Origin: Elusimicrobiota bacterium
GTDB taxonomy: Bacteria; CG03; SLGR01; JAGXOG01
Length of the DNA: 17,202 nt
Direction: 5' to 3'
Assembly (NCBI GenBank): GCA_027858455.1
Contig: JAQICQ010000085.1
Coordinates: 1-17,202, forward strand
Below the pieces are notes generated by a model. It worked only from the letters and a program-made list of their open reading frames with translations. It was not told the origin of the DNA and ran no database searches. This document shows, piece by piece, positions 7,929 through 15,092 of the stretch (the stretch's first letter is position 1; each line of letters begins with the position of its first letter). Position numbers and translations under genes: made by a program.

Positions 7929-9084
7929 ATATTATACAGCAGGTGAATCTCACGGAAAGAGCGTAACGGTTATAATTGAAGGTATCCCGGCAGGTCTTGC
8001 AATAACCGCCGGAGATATCAATCACCACCTTGCCCGCAGGCAGAAAGGATACGGCCGGGGTAAAAGAATGCAGATAGAGACAGATAAAGCCGAGGTGACT
8101 TCAGGTATAAGATGGGGAGAAACGCTGGGAAGCCCTATCTGCCTGGTAGTAAAAAATAAAGATTGGGAAAACTGGACTGAAATAATGTCGCTCTCTAAAA
8201 AGGATAAAAATGAGGAGTTTATAAAAAGAACTCCCCGACCGGGCCATGCCGATTTAAGCGGAATGCTTAAGTATGACAGGAAAGACATGCGGGATATATT
8301 AGAGCGGGCTTCGGCAAGAGAGACCGCCGCCCGGGTGGCCGCAGGGGCAGTAGCAAAAAAGCTCCTTGAGGAATTTAATATATATGTTGTAAGTTTTACG
8401 AAACAGATAGGAAAGATAAGAGCCCGGGCATTAAATATGGATCCAAAAGATGTTCCGGGGGTTACCGAGGAATCGCCTTTAAGATGTATTGATAAATTCG
8501 CGGAAAAAAAGATGGTGGCCGAGATTAAAAATGCCGGAAAAAACGGCGACACAGTCGGAGGTATTTTTTCTGTTGTTGTTCAGGGCGCGCCTCCGGGGCT
8601 CGGTTCGCATACCCAGTGGGACTTAAAGCTTGACGGCCGTGTGGCTCAGGCGCTTATGTCTGTGCAGGCAATAAAAGGAGTTGAAGTCGGACGGGGGTTT
8701 GATGTTGTTAATTACCGCGGTTCAAAAACGCATGATGAAATAAAGTATGACCGTTCCCGGAAACAATTTTTCAGGATGACTAATAATGCAGGGGGGATAG
8801 AAGGCGGAATGTCTAACGGAGAGGTTATGATTTTCAGGGGGGCGATGAAACCTATAAGTTCTCTTATGAAACCGCTTAAGACCGTTGATTTGACAACTAA
8901 AAAATCGGTGGACTCGGCTATAGTCAGGTCTGATATCTGCGCTGTGCCCGCCGCGGGAGTTGTCGGAGAAGCAGTGGTTGCCATTGAGGTAGCCCGGGCC
9001 ATGAAAGAAAAATTCGGCGGGGATTCGTTAAAAGAGATGAAAAGAAATTATCAAAACTACATAAAGCAGATATTAAATTATTGA
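7921..9084 (+). CDS. aroC: Chorismate synthase
   Basis: Converts EPSP to chorismate using reduced FMN; last step of the shikimate pathway. The 387 residues are typical of the long (Bacillus-like) form. Signatures: YYTAGESHG at the N-terminus with the conserved His, RRQKGYGRGKRM, RPGHADLSG with the second catalytic His, the ERASARETAARVAAGA block, a NNAGGIEGGMSNGE loop and DICAVPAAGVVGEA near the C-terminus. Its ATG lies inside the end of aroE, an eight-base overlap. A 54-base gap follows before the aroK coding region, the first real break in this block. Confidence 0.97.
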   Translation: MIRYYTAGESHGKSVTVIIEGIPAGLAITAGDINHHLARRQKGYGRGKRMQIETDKAEVTSGIRWGETLGSPICLVVKNKDWENWTEIMSLSKKDKNEEFIKRTPRPGHADLSGMLKYDRKDMRDILERASARETAARVAAGAVAKKLLEEFNIYVVSFTKQIGKIRARALNMDPKDVPGVTEESPLRCIDKFAEKKMVAEIKNAGKNGDTVGGIFSVVVQGAPPGLGSHTQWDLKLDGRVAQALMSVQAIKGVEVGRGFDVVNYRGSKTHDEIKYDRSRKQFFRMTNNAGGIEGGMSNGEVMIFRGAMKPISSLMKPLKTVDLTTKKSVDSAIVRSDICAVPAAGVVGEAVVAIEVARAMKEKFGGDSLKEMKRNYQNYIKQILNY

Positions 9085-9104
9085 AAGAAAAATAGATTTT
9101 TAAG

Positions 9105-9131
9105 TTGAAACAATTATGGCGCAGGTATAAG
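9105..9131 (+). promoter_or_regulatory. Weak candidate internal promoter before aroK
   Basis: TTGAAA at 9105-9110 and TATAAG at 9126-9131 are separated by 15 bases, one or two short of the ideal. It lies in the gap between aroC and aroK. If used, transcription would start near 9138, which would fit translation from the TTG at 9190 with a leader of about 50 bases. Support is the sequence match and position only. Confidence 0.22.
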
Positions 9132-9189
9132 TAATAAGGTGAAAAGGTTCCGGATAAAGGTTCCGGGGAAAAAGAAGAGGTGTCAGGAT

Positions 9190-9702
9190 TTGAATATAGT
9201 ATTAACGGGAATGATGGGTTCGGGGAAATCAACTGTCGGGCGGGAGCTTGCCGGCAGGCTGGATTTTCATTATATTGATACGGACAAGATGATAGAAAAG
9301 CAAGTCGGCAAGAGTATCAATGACATATTTGAAAAAGTAGGCGAAATAAGTTTCCGCAAACTTGAAAAAGAAGCAGCGCGCTGTGTATCGGTTCTGGATA
9401 ATTTTATAATTTCTACCGGAGGGGGGGTAGTTAAATATAAAGAAAACCTGAAGGAACTTAAAGAAAACTCGGCGCTTATCTATCTTTACGCTCCCCCGGA
9501 AATACTCTATGAAAGATTAAAAAAGAAAAAAGACCGGCCTCTGCTTAAAGTCCCCGACCCTTTAAAAAAACTTAAAAATATATTAAAAGACAGAAAGTCA
9601 GCATATAATAAAGCGGATATTACAATTGACACAGCCGGCAAAAAACCGTCCGCCGTTGCGAAAGAAATCATAGAAAAAGTTGCTGATTTAAGAGAAGCTT
9701 AA
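9190..9702 (+). CDS. aroK: Shikimate kinase
   Basis: Phosphorylates shikimate with ATP. P-loop GMMGSGKSTVG is seven residues from the chosen start, followed by YIDTDKMIEK (shikimate-binding Asp), FRKLE, ISTGGGVV, the lid KKKKDRPLL and the RKSAYNKA adenine-side motif. I chose the TTG at 9190: AGAGG at 9176-9180 lies nine bases upstream, and the resulting 170 residues are the usual family length. A GTG at 9139 in the same frame would add 17 mostly basic residues without family similarity. aroB follows after 34 bases. Confidence 0.92.
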   Translation: MNIVLTGMMGSGKSTVGRELAGRLDFHYIDTDKMIEKQVGKSINDIFEKVGEISFRKLEKEAARCVSVLDNFIISTGGGVVKYKENLKELKENSALIYLYAPPEILYERLKKKKDRPLLKVPDPLKKLKNILKDRKSAYNKADITIDTAGKKPSAVAKEIIEKVADLREA

Positions 9703-9736
9703 GTAAGATTAATAGAAATAACACAGAGGGTAAATA

Positions 9737-10816
9737 ATGCTTATAGACATAAATGTCCCGTACAGTGATTATAAGGTGAGGGTGGGCAGCCCCATAGAAG
9801 ATCTGAAAGATTATATCCGGCAGGTATCGGAAGCCGGCAGGATGTATTTGGTAACCGACAGTAATGTCGGGGAATTATACGGGACTGAGATAAAAAACAT
9901 TCTCAAAGACGCCGGGATTGATCTGGTTTATAAAGAAATCCCCGCAGGCGAAGAGTATAAAAATTTTCAGACCGCCGAAAGCATTATTAAGGATATGTGC
10001 GAAAAGAAGATAGAGCGTTTTACTCCGGTCATAGGTTTTGGCGGCGGGGTAATAGGAGATCTTGCCGGCTTTGTCGCTTCAATATATATGAGGGGGCTTC
10101 CTTTTATAAATATACCTACAAGTTTAATAGCCCAGGTGGACAGCTCAATAGGCGGTAAAACCGGGGTTAATCTCATCTACGGCAAAAACCTCGTAGGCAC
10201 TTTTTGTCAGCCCGTTTATGTATATACCGACATTGATTTTTTAAATACACTTAAAGAAGAAGAGTACAGGTCCGGCCTGGGAGAAGTTATAAAGCATGCG
10301 GTTATTAAAGGGGAAAACTTTTTAAAATTTATGGAAGAAAATATTGATCCGATTTTAAAGATTAATTCCGGCCCTGCCGGGATTATGGTTGCAGAATGCA
10401 TAAAAATAAAAGGGGATATAGTGGTAGCTGATGAAAAAGAAAAAGGCTTGAGGCGTATTCTTAACTTAGGCCATACTTTCGGACATGCCATAGAGACGGT
10501 TTCGGGTTACGGAACCTTAAAGCACGGAGAAGGTGTGTCTATAGGAATGGTAGCGGCTTTAATGATATCCGAAGCAATGGGGAAATGCTCTTTAAAATTT
10601 GTTACAAGAATAAAAAATCTGCTTCAAAGGTGTTCACTCCCGGTAACAATCCCCGGCAATATTGACATTAAAGAGCTCGTTGAATATATGTATATGGATA
10701 AAAAAGTAAGGGATTCAAAACTCCGGTTTGTCTTGCCTGTTTCTCCCGGGCAGGTTGAAGCATCCGTCGGAGTGGAAGAAGATTTAGTTTTAAAGGTAGC
10801 CCGTAAATTAGTTTGA
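9737..10816 (+). CDS. aroB: 3-dehydroquinate synthase
   Basis: Converts DAHP to 3-dehydroquinate using NAD and a divalent metal. Residues seen: the NAD-binding GGGVIGDLAGFVASIYMRG, PTSLIAQVDSSIGGKTGVN, and metal ligands E183 (GLGEVIKH), H246 (LGHTFGHA) and H263 (LKHGEGV). The 359 residues match the family length. AGAGGG at 9725-9730 sits six bases before the ATG. The final TGA overlaps a TTG that starts the nfeD frame. Confidence 0.97.
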   Translation: MLIDINVPYSDYKVRVGSPIEDLKDYIRQVSEAGRMYLVTDSNVGELYGTEIKNILKDAGIDLVYKEIPAGEEYKNFQTAESIIKDMCEKKIERFTPVIGFGGGVIGDLAGFVASIYMRGLPFINIPTSLIAQVDSSIGGKTGVNLIYGKNLVGTFCQPVYVYTDIDFLNTLKEEEYRSGLGEVIKHAVIKGENFLKFMEENIDPILKINSGPAGIMVAECIKIKGDIVVADEKEKGLRRILNLGHTFGHAIETVSGYGTLKHGEGVSIGMVAALMISEAMGKCSLKFVTRIKNLLQRCSLPVTIPGNIDIKELVEYMYMDKKVRDSKLRFVLPVSPGQVEASVGVEEDLVLKVARKLV

Positions 10817-11028
10817 GAATATTTAAAATATATATTCTTTCAATATTTTTTGCGTTGGCGACTCTCTCTGCCTCATCGGCCGCAGAGACGTTTGTCCTTG
10901 ATATTGACAGCACCATAAATCCGGTAGTAGCCGATTATATCAGCACAAATCTTAACCTGGCCTCAGAAGAAAAAGTTTCGGCGGTAATAATAAAATGGAT
11001 ACGCCGGGTGGGCTTATGGATTCAATGA
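10813..11028 (+). CDS. nfeD: NfeD protease, N-terminal fragment (frame-split gene, part 1)
   Basis: This frame begins at TTG 10813, inside the aroB stop (TTGA), and carries a signal peptide (M-R-I-F-K, hydrophobic core, small residues SASSAA near 19-24 as likely cleavage site). After it, FVLDIDSTINPVVADYIS matches the first strand and helix of the ClpP-like domain of NfeD. Similarity ends at K61, after VSAVIIK; the remaining ten residues up to TGA at 11026-11028 are out-of-frame reading of the next motif (DTPGG appears in the -1 frame). So this is the true start of the NfeD gene, cut by one missing base or by a programmed frameshift. Joined with part 2 it gives about 428 residues, the usual length. 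Confidence 0.72.
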   Translation: MRIFKIYILSIFFALATLSASSAAETFVLDIDSTINPVVADYISTNLNLASEEKVSAVIIKWIRRVGLWIQ

Positions 11029-12098
11029 GGCAGATAATAAAGGCTATTGAGGCTACTGAATATCCCGTAATAATCTATATAGGTCCGGCCGGAGCGAGGG
11101 CGGCGTCTGCGGGTGTATTTATCACTATGGTTTCAGACATTGCGGTTATGGCTGAAGGCACAAATATAGGCGCGGCCCACCCGGTAAAGATGGGAGGGCA
11201 GGAGACGTCAGAAGATATGACTAAGAAGATGACCGAAGACGCCCGGGCATATATAAAAGCCCTTACCGAGAAACATTCCAGAAATTCTAAATGGGCTCAA
11301 GCCGCCGTCGCAGAGAGCGTCAGCATAACTTCGTCCGAAGCAGTCCAAAAGAATGTTGTTGAATACGAGGTTTCCGATATGGATGAGTTAAGAAAGGTAT
11401 TAGACGGTAAGGTAATTAAGAAAAAAGGCCGAGAATTCATTCTTTCTCTGTCTGGACCGCTTACAGAAAGACCGATGCCCCCGTTTAAAAAATTCTTAAA
11501 TTATCTTGCCCATCCCAACCTTGTTTATATATTTCTGATACTGGGAGTTTACGGGTTGATATATGAATTCACTAATCCGGGAATAGGTTTAGGGGCGGTA
11601 ATCGGGGGAATGAGCCTGATGCTGGCGGCCCTTGCCCTTCAGATAATTCCGATTAATGTTATCGGTATTTTGCTTATAATATTTGGAATAGCGCTTATGG
11701 TCTTTGATATATGGGTGCCGTCTTTCGGTATTTTAACGGCCGGCGGGCTGGTAAGCTTTTTTATAGGTTCAATTACATTAATAGATGTTCAAAATTTCAG
11801 TGTTAATATTTCTATCAGCCTGATAATAGGAGCTACAGTTTCGCTTTTGCTCTTTTTTATTTTTGCGGCCGGCTCCGGCTTAAAGATTCAGTTAAAAAAA
11901 GTTACTACCGGACCGGAGGGGATGATAGGGCTTAAGGGGAAAGTGCAGGACAAGCTTAATCCTGAGGGGACAGTCTATCTGCATGGAGAGATATGGCAGG
12001 CAATGAGTGTTGACGGAGAGTTTAAAAAAAATATAATAATAGAAGTAACGGAAGTCAGAGGAAATTTGCTTTTAGTTAAAAAAGCAGAAGATATTTAA
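10995..12098 (+). CDS. nfeD: NfeD-type membrane-bound serine protease, main part (frame-split gene, part 2)
   Basis: A 367-residue frame beginning MDTPGG. It holds the ClpP-class protease core: DTPGGL, GPAGARAASAG with the likely nucleophile Ser38, TNIGAAHPV, and KKMTEDARAYI with Lys78 as the probable general base of the Ser-Lys dyad (spacing of about 40 residues fits archaeal 1510-N). Residues ~165-290 contain four or five membrane helices and the FDIWVPSFGILTAGG motif, and ~300-367 form the NfeD OB-fold. Such proteins cleave the C-terminus of slipins/stomatins, and a slipin follows 26 bases later. There is no Shine-Dalgarno before 10995, and without part 1 the protease domain would lack its signal peptide. 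Confidence 0.85.
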   Translation: MDTPGGLMDSMRQIIKAIEATEYPVIIYIGPAGARAASAGVFITMVSDIAVMAEGTNIGAAHPVKMGGQETSEDMTKKMTEDARAYIKALTEKHSRNSKWAQAAVAESVSITSSEAVQKNVVEYEVSDMDELRKVLDGKVIKKKGREFILSLSGPLTERPMPPFKKFLNYLAHPNLVYIFLILGVYGLIYEFTNPGIGLGAVIGGMSLMLAALALQIIPINVIGILLIIFGIALMVFDIWVPSFGILTAGGLVSFFIGSITLIDVQNFSVNISISLIIGATVSLLLFFIFAAGSGLKIQLKKVTTGPEGMIGLKGKVQDKLNPEGTVYLHGEIWQAMSVDGEFKKNIIIEVTEVRGNLLLVKKAEDI

Positions 12099-12124
12099 AG
12101 AACTTACAATCAGGAGGAGTAGAT

Positions 12125-12865
12125 ATGGTAATAGTAATTTTAATCGCAGTAGTGATACTTATATCGGCTATAAGAATAGTCCCGGAATACGAAAGAGGAG
12201 TAATTTTCAGGTTGGGAAGACTTGTGGGGGCAAAAGGGCCGGGCCTCTTTTTTATTATCCCGGTAGTAGACAAGATGCAGAAAGTTTCTTTAAGGACAAT
12301 CGTTCTTGATATTCCTCCGCAAGATGTAATAACTAAAGATAATGTTCCGGTCAGCGTTAATGCGGTATGTTATTTCAGGGTTATGGACCCTTCAAAAGCA
12401 ATCGTTGAAATACAAAATTACGTCATGGCGACTTCTCAGATTTCTCAAACAACTTTAAGGAGCATTGTCGGCGAATCCGAACTGGACGAAGTCCTTTCGG
12501 AAAGAGAGAAAATAAACAGAAGACTCCAGGAAATCATTGATAAATCAACAGACCCCTGGGGCATTAAGGTCTCCATGGTTGAGATTAAAGATGTGCAGAT
12601 ACCCGAGCAGATGCAGAGGTCCATTGCCCAGCAGGCTGAAGCGGAAAGAGACAGGAGAGCAAAGATTATAAACGCCGAAGGAGAATTTCAGGCTTCGGAA
12701 AAACTAGCCGCTGCCGCCGAAGTGTTATCTCGAAACCCTGTAGGGATACAGCTCAGGTACCTGAGGACTCTTACCGAAATCGCCACTGAAAATAATTCTA
12801 CAACGCTTTTTCCCATCCCGATAGATATTTTTCAGAAATTATCATCTAAACTGAGTAAGGACTAA
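12125..12865 (+). CDS. Slipin (stomatin/prohibitin-like SPFH protein)
   Basis: A 246-residue membrane-anchored SPFH protein. One N-terminal hydrophobic hairpin (residues 2-17) precedes the SPFH domain: VPEYERGVIFRLGRL, GPGLFFIIPVVD, the D-I-P-P-Q-D-V-I-T-K-D-N-V-P-V-S-V-N region, YFRVMDPSKA and LRSIVGESELDEVLSERE. A coiled-coil with AEAERDRRAKIINAEGE follows, then AAEVLSRNP and a C-terminal NNSTTLFPIPID, which in related proteins is where the NfeD protease cuts. It oligomerises at the membrane. A strong GGAGGAG at 12113-12119 is five bases before the ATG. The preceding nfeD is its usual operon partner. Confidence 0.94.
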   Translation: MVIVILIAVVILISAIRIVPEYERGVIFRLGRLVGAKGPGLFFIIPVVDKMQKVSLRTIVLDIPPQDVITKDNVPVSVNAVCYFRVMDPSKAIVEIQNYVMATSQISQTTLRSIVGESELDEVLSEREKINRRLQEIIDKSTDPWGIKVSMVEIKDVQIPEQMQRSIAQQAEAERDRRAKIINAEGEFQASEKLAAAAEVLSRNPVGIQLRYLRTLTEIATENNSTTLFPIPIDIFQKLSSKLSKD

Positions 12866-12871
12866 ATTAAA

Positions 12872-13348
12872 ATGAGTTTTTCTCGGACAAAAACCCGGAC
12901 AAAATCCCGGATAAAATCCCGAATAAAAACCGTTCTTGTAATTAACGGCCCCAACATGGACCGCTTGGGGAACCGTGAACCGGGGATATACGGTACCATG
13001 ACCCTGGACGAGATTAATGCCGAGATTAAGGAGAGGGCGGATAAACTTGATATTAAAGTTCAGTTTTTTCAGTCAAACCACGAAGGCGATATAGTTGATA
13101 AGATAGGTTCGGCAAAAACAGATGGCATAATAATTAATCCTGCGGCATATACCCATACAAGTATCGCTCTTTCTGATGCTCTGGCTGCTTATGACGGTGA
13201 AGCTGTTGAAGTTCACCTGTCAAATATTTTTTCCAGGGAAGATTTCCGCAGCAAATCTTTGACGGCGCCGGCCTGCCGCGGCGCGATATGCGGTTTTGGA
13301 GGCAAAGGTTATCTGCTTGCTCTTGAGGCTCTCGGTAATCTCCGGTAG
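12872..13348 (+). CDS. aroQ: Type II 3-dehydroquinate dehydratase with basic N-terminal tail
   Basis: Dehydrates 3-dehydroquinate to 3-dehydroshikimate; forms dodecamers. The core from VLVINGPNM onward is complete: NGPNMDRLG, REPGIYG with the catalytic Tyr, FQSNHEGDIVDKI, INPAAYTHTSIALSDAL, VEVHLSNIFSREDFR and ICGFGGKGYLLALEAL. The start ATG has AAGGA at 12857-12861, ten bases upstream. The first 19 residues are an extension of the usual start, made by four copies of a 12-base repeat and reading R-[TI]-K-[TS] each time. No ATG, GTG or TTG lies between the extension and the core that could give a normal N-terminus, so the tail is probably translated. It sits between slipin and pepP. Confidence 0.95.
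   Translation: MSFSRTKTRTKSRIKSRIKTVLVINGPNMDRLGNREPGIYGTMTLDEINAEIKERADKLDIKVQFFQSNHEGDIVDKIGSAKTDGIIINPAAYTHTSIALSDALAAYDGEAVEVHLSNIFSREDFRSKSLTAPACRGAICGFGGKGYLLALEALGNLR
12884..12931 (+). repeat. Four tandem 12-base repeats inside the aroQ start
   Basis: Units at 12884-12895, 12896-12907, 12908-12919 and 12920-12931 follow the pattern CGGAYAAAAWCC with one or two differences each (the last begins CGA). Each keeps the reading frame and encodes Arg, Thr or Ile, Lys, Thr or Ser. Copy-number changes would add or remove four residues without a frameshift. Confidence 0.93.
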
Positions 13349-13432
13349 TTTTTTTAACATTACCTCTGCAATTTCTATTAACCTGTAATTGGATTTCACA
13401 AAAAAACTACAAAGATATAAAGGCGCATTAAA

Positions 13433-14533
13433 TTGAAAACAAAGCTAACGGGAAAATCACTGCTTTCATCTTCTGCGGTTAAAAAATTAAGAATAGAACT
13501 TGACCGGCTTAAAGTACAGGCTGCATTATTTTTTAAAAGGTCCGATATATTTTATCTCACGGGGATGGATACCGCCGGAGTTTTAATTATAAAAGAGGCC
13601 GAAGCGTTACTTTATTATCCGGCTACAGAAAGGGAAATTTTAACAAACAAGAACCCTCTTAAAATTAAACTCCGGGAATATATAACCGCTCTTCCCTGGA
13701 AAGAAATATTTAATAGAATAGGTCAAACAGGTCGCCCAGGCCGGACGGGGTGCCTCGAAATTGCTCTTGATATTAAAGGGCTTGATTTTAAAAGATACGG
13801 CATTATTAAGGAAAATTGCCGCAATATTCTTGATTTAGATGGTTTTGTGAGAGATATGAGGGTTATTAAAACCCGCGCCGAAGTTGAACTTATTAAACGT
13901 TCCGCAAGCCATACTGTGAAAATTATGGATTCAATTAAAATAAAGGAATGGGAAGGAAAGACGGAAGCCGCTCTTGCGGGATATATTTCAACGAGGACAT
14001 GGGAAAACGGGATGAGCGGGCCTGCGTTTACTCCCATAGTTTCTACCCTTAAAAATTCAGTATATCCCCATCATATACCGGGCCGGGATATTATCAGGGA
14101 TTTGGTTATGATAGATATGGGGTCTAAGTATAAAGGATACTGTTCAGACTTGACAAGAACTTTTATTTTGGATAAATTTATTAATGATTCCGCCTTAAAT
14201 GGATTTTACGAAAGTTTAGAAAGAGCCAAGGAAAACGCTGTCTCTGTTTTAAAGCCCGGAGTCAGATGCGATCGGGTATACCGTGAGGCAAAAGAATCTT
14301 TAGAAAAGGATAATTTGGCGGACTATTTTATACACGGCCTCGGACACGGGGTAGGTATAGATATTCATGAGAGGCCTTTTTTGAGGGCCGGCTGTAAAGA
14401 AATTTTAAAAGAAGGGATGGTAGTTACCGTAGAGCCCGGAATATATATTAAAGGTTCAGGGGGCATTAGATTAGAAGACATGTATATTATTACCAAGAAA
14501 GGAAGTCAAAAATTAACCAAGAAATACCTGTAA
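13433..14533 (+). CDS. pepP: Xaa-Pro aminopeptidase / M24 family metallopeptidase
   Basis: A 366-residue M24B (Xaa-Pro peptidase) protein: a creatinase-like N-terminal domain to about residue 145, then the pita-bread domain. All five metal ligands are present: D228 (VMIDMGSKYKG), D239 (YCSDLTRTF), H305 (GLGHGVGIDIHE), E334 (TVEPGIY) and E348 (GGIRLEDMY); VYPHHIP supplies a further active-site His. It should remove N-terminal residues preceding proline. The start is TTG at 13433 with AAGG at 13420-13423, about nine bases before; no ATG lies near. It is directly upstream of efp, as in many bacteria (for example the Bacillus yqhT-efp pair), and this is consistent with the proline-related role of EF-P, though the link is not proven. 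Confidence 0.92.
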   Translation: MKTKLTGKSLLSSSAVKKLRIELDRLKVQAALFFKRSDIFYLTGMDTAGVLIIKEAEALLYYPATEREILTNKNPLKIKLREYITALPWKEIFNRIGQTGRPGRTGCLEIALDIKGLDFKRYGIIKENCRNILDLDGFVRDMRVIKTRAEVELIKRSASHTVKIMDSIKIKEWEGKTEAALAGYISTRTWENGMSGPAFTPIVSTLKNSVYPHHIPGRDIIRDLVMIDMGSKYKGYCSDLTRTFILDKFINDSALNGFYESLERAKENAVSVLKPGVRCDRVYREAKESLEKDNLADYFIHGLGHGVGIDIHERPFLRAGCKEILKEGMVVTVEPGIYIKGSGGIRLEDMYIITKKGSQKLTKKYL

Positions 14534-14550
14534 ATAGAATAAGCAACAAG

Positions 14551-15081
14551 ATGTATCTGCTCCTTAACGGGGAGGTAAATACAGTTGAATGGTTTCAGCA
14601 TCATAAACCCGGCAAAGGCCCGGCATTCATGAAAGTTAAAATTAAGAGTGTCCGCTCCGGGAAAATCTTAGAAAAAACATTTCGCACAAAGGATAAGATA
14701 GTCCAGGCGATAGTTGATAAATCAACTAAACAGTTTCTCTATAAAAACGGAGATAAATATGTCTTTATGGATACGGCTGACTATTCTCAGATTGAGGTGC
14801 CCCAAAGCCGGCTGGACGGAAAAAAGGAGTATCTTATAGAGGGGGAAGAGGTGGATCTGACGGTTTATGAGGGGGAGGTCATAGAAGCAGAACTCCCGCC
14901 GCAGATTAAGATGGAGGTAACTGTCTCTTCACCGGGCATCAAGGGGGATACAGTATCGGGGTCCACTAAGAAAGTTACTCTTGAGACCGGGCTGGTTGTT
15001 GATGTTCCGCTATTTATAAATCAGGGAGAATCAATAGTTGTAGATACTCGGACAGGGGAATATGTCTCCCGCGCAGACTAA
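14551..15081 (+). CDS. efp: Elongation factor P, short N-terminus
   Basis: Relieves ribosome stalling at consecutive prolines. The three-domain plan is intact: KOW-like domain with the modification loop KPGKGPAF (Lys22, equivalent to E. coli Lys34), OB domain 2 with GDKYVFMD and YSQIEVP, and OB domain 3 with GDTVSGSTKKVTLETGLVV and VPLFINQGESIVVDTRTGEY. The protein is 176 residues, about 12 short: it starts at MYLLLNGEVN, so the usual initial I-S-x-x-D-F-x-x-G is absent. No in-frame ATG, GTG or TTG upstream restores it. Lys in the loop suggests lysylation-type or aminopentanol-type modification rather than rhamnosylation of Arg. Ribosome-binding site is weak. Confidence 0.95.
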   Translation: MYLLLNGEVNTVEWFQHHKPGKGPAFMKVKIKSVRSGKILEKTFRTKDKIVQAIVDKSTKQFLYKNGDKYVFMDTADYSQIEVPQSRLDGKKEYLIEGEEVDLTVYEGEVIEAELPPQIKMEVTVSSPGIKGDTVSGSTKKVTLETGLVVDVPLFINQGESIVVDTRTGEYVSRAD

Positions 15082-15092
15082 AAGAGGTTAGT

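Noticed and set aside
8022..8552. Reverse-strand open frame opposite aroC
   Set aside because: Fully inside a highly conserved chorismate synthase frame; no motifs of its own.
9088..9101. Inverted repeat AAAAAT-AG-ATTTTT after aroC
   Set aside because: Pure A/T with a two-base loop; too weak to be a terminator or operator and likely by chance in AT-rich spacer.
13341..13360. T7 run right after the aroQ stop, as a possible intrinsic terminator
   Set aside because: I could not form a GC-rich hairpin from the bases just before it, and the next gene follows 84 bases later on the same strand.
13389..13421. TTGGAT ... TATAAA as a promoter for pepP
   Set aside because: Spacing is about 21 bases and the transcript would start at or inside the start codon; not convincing.
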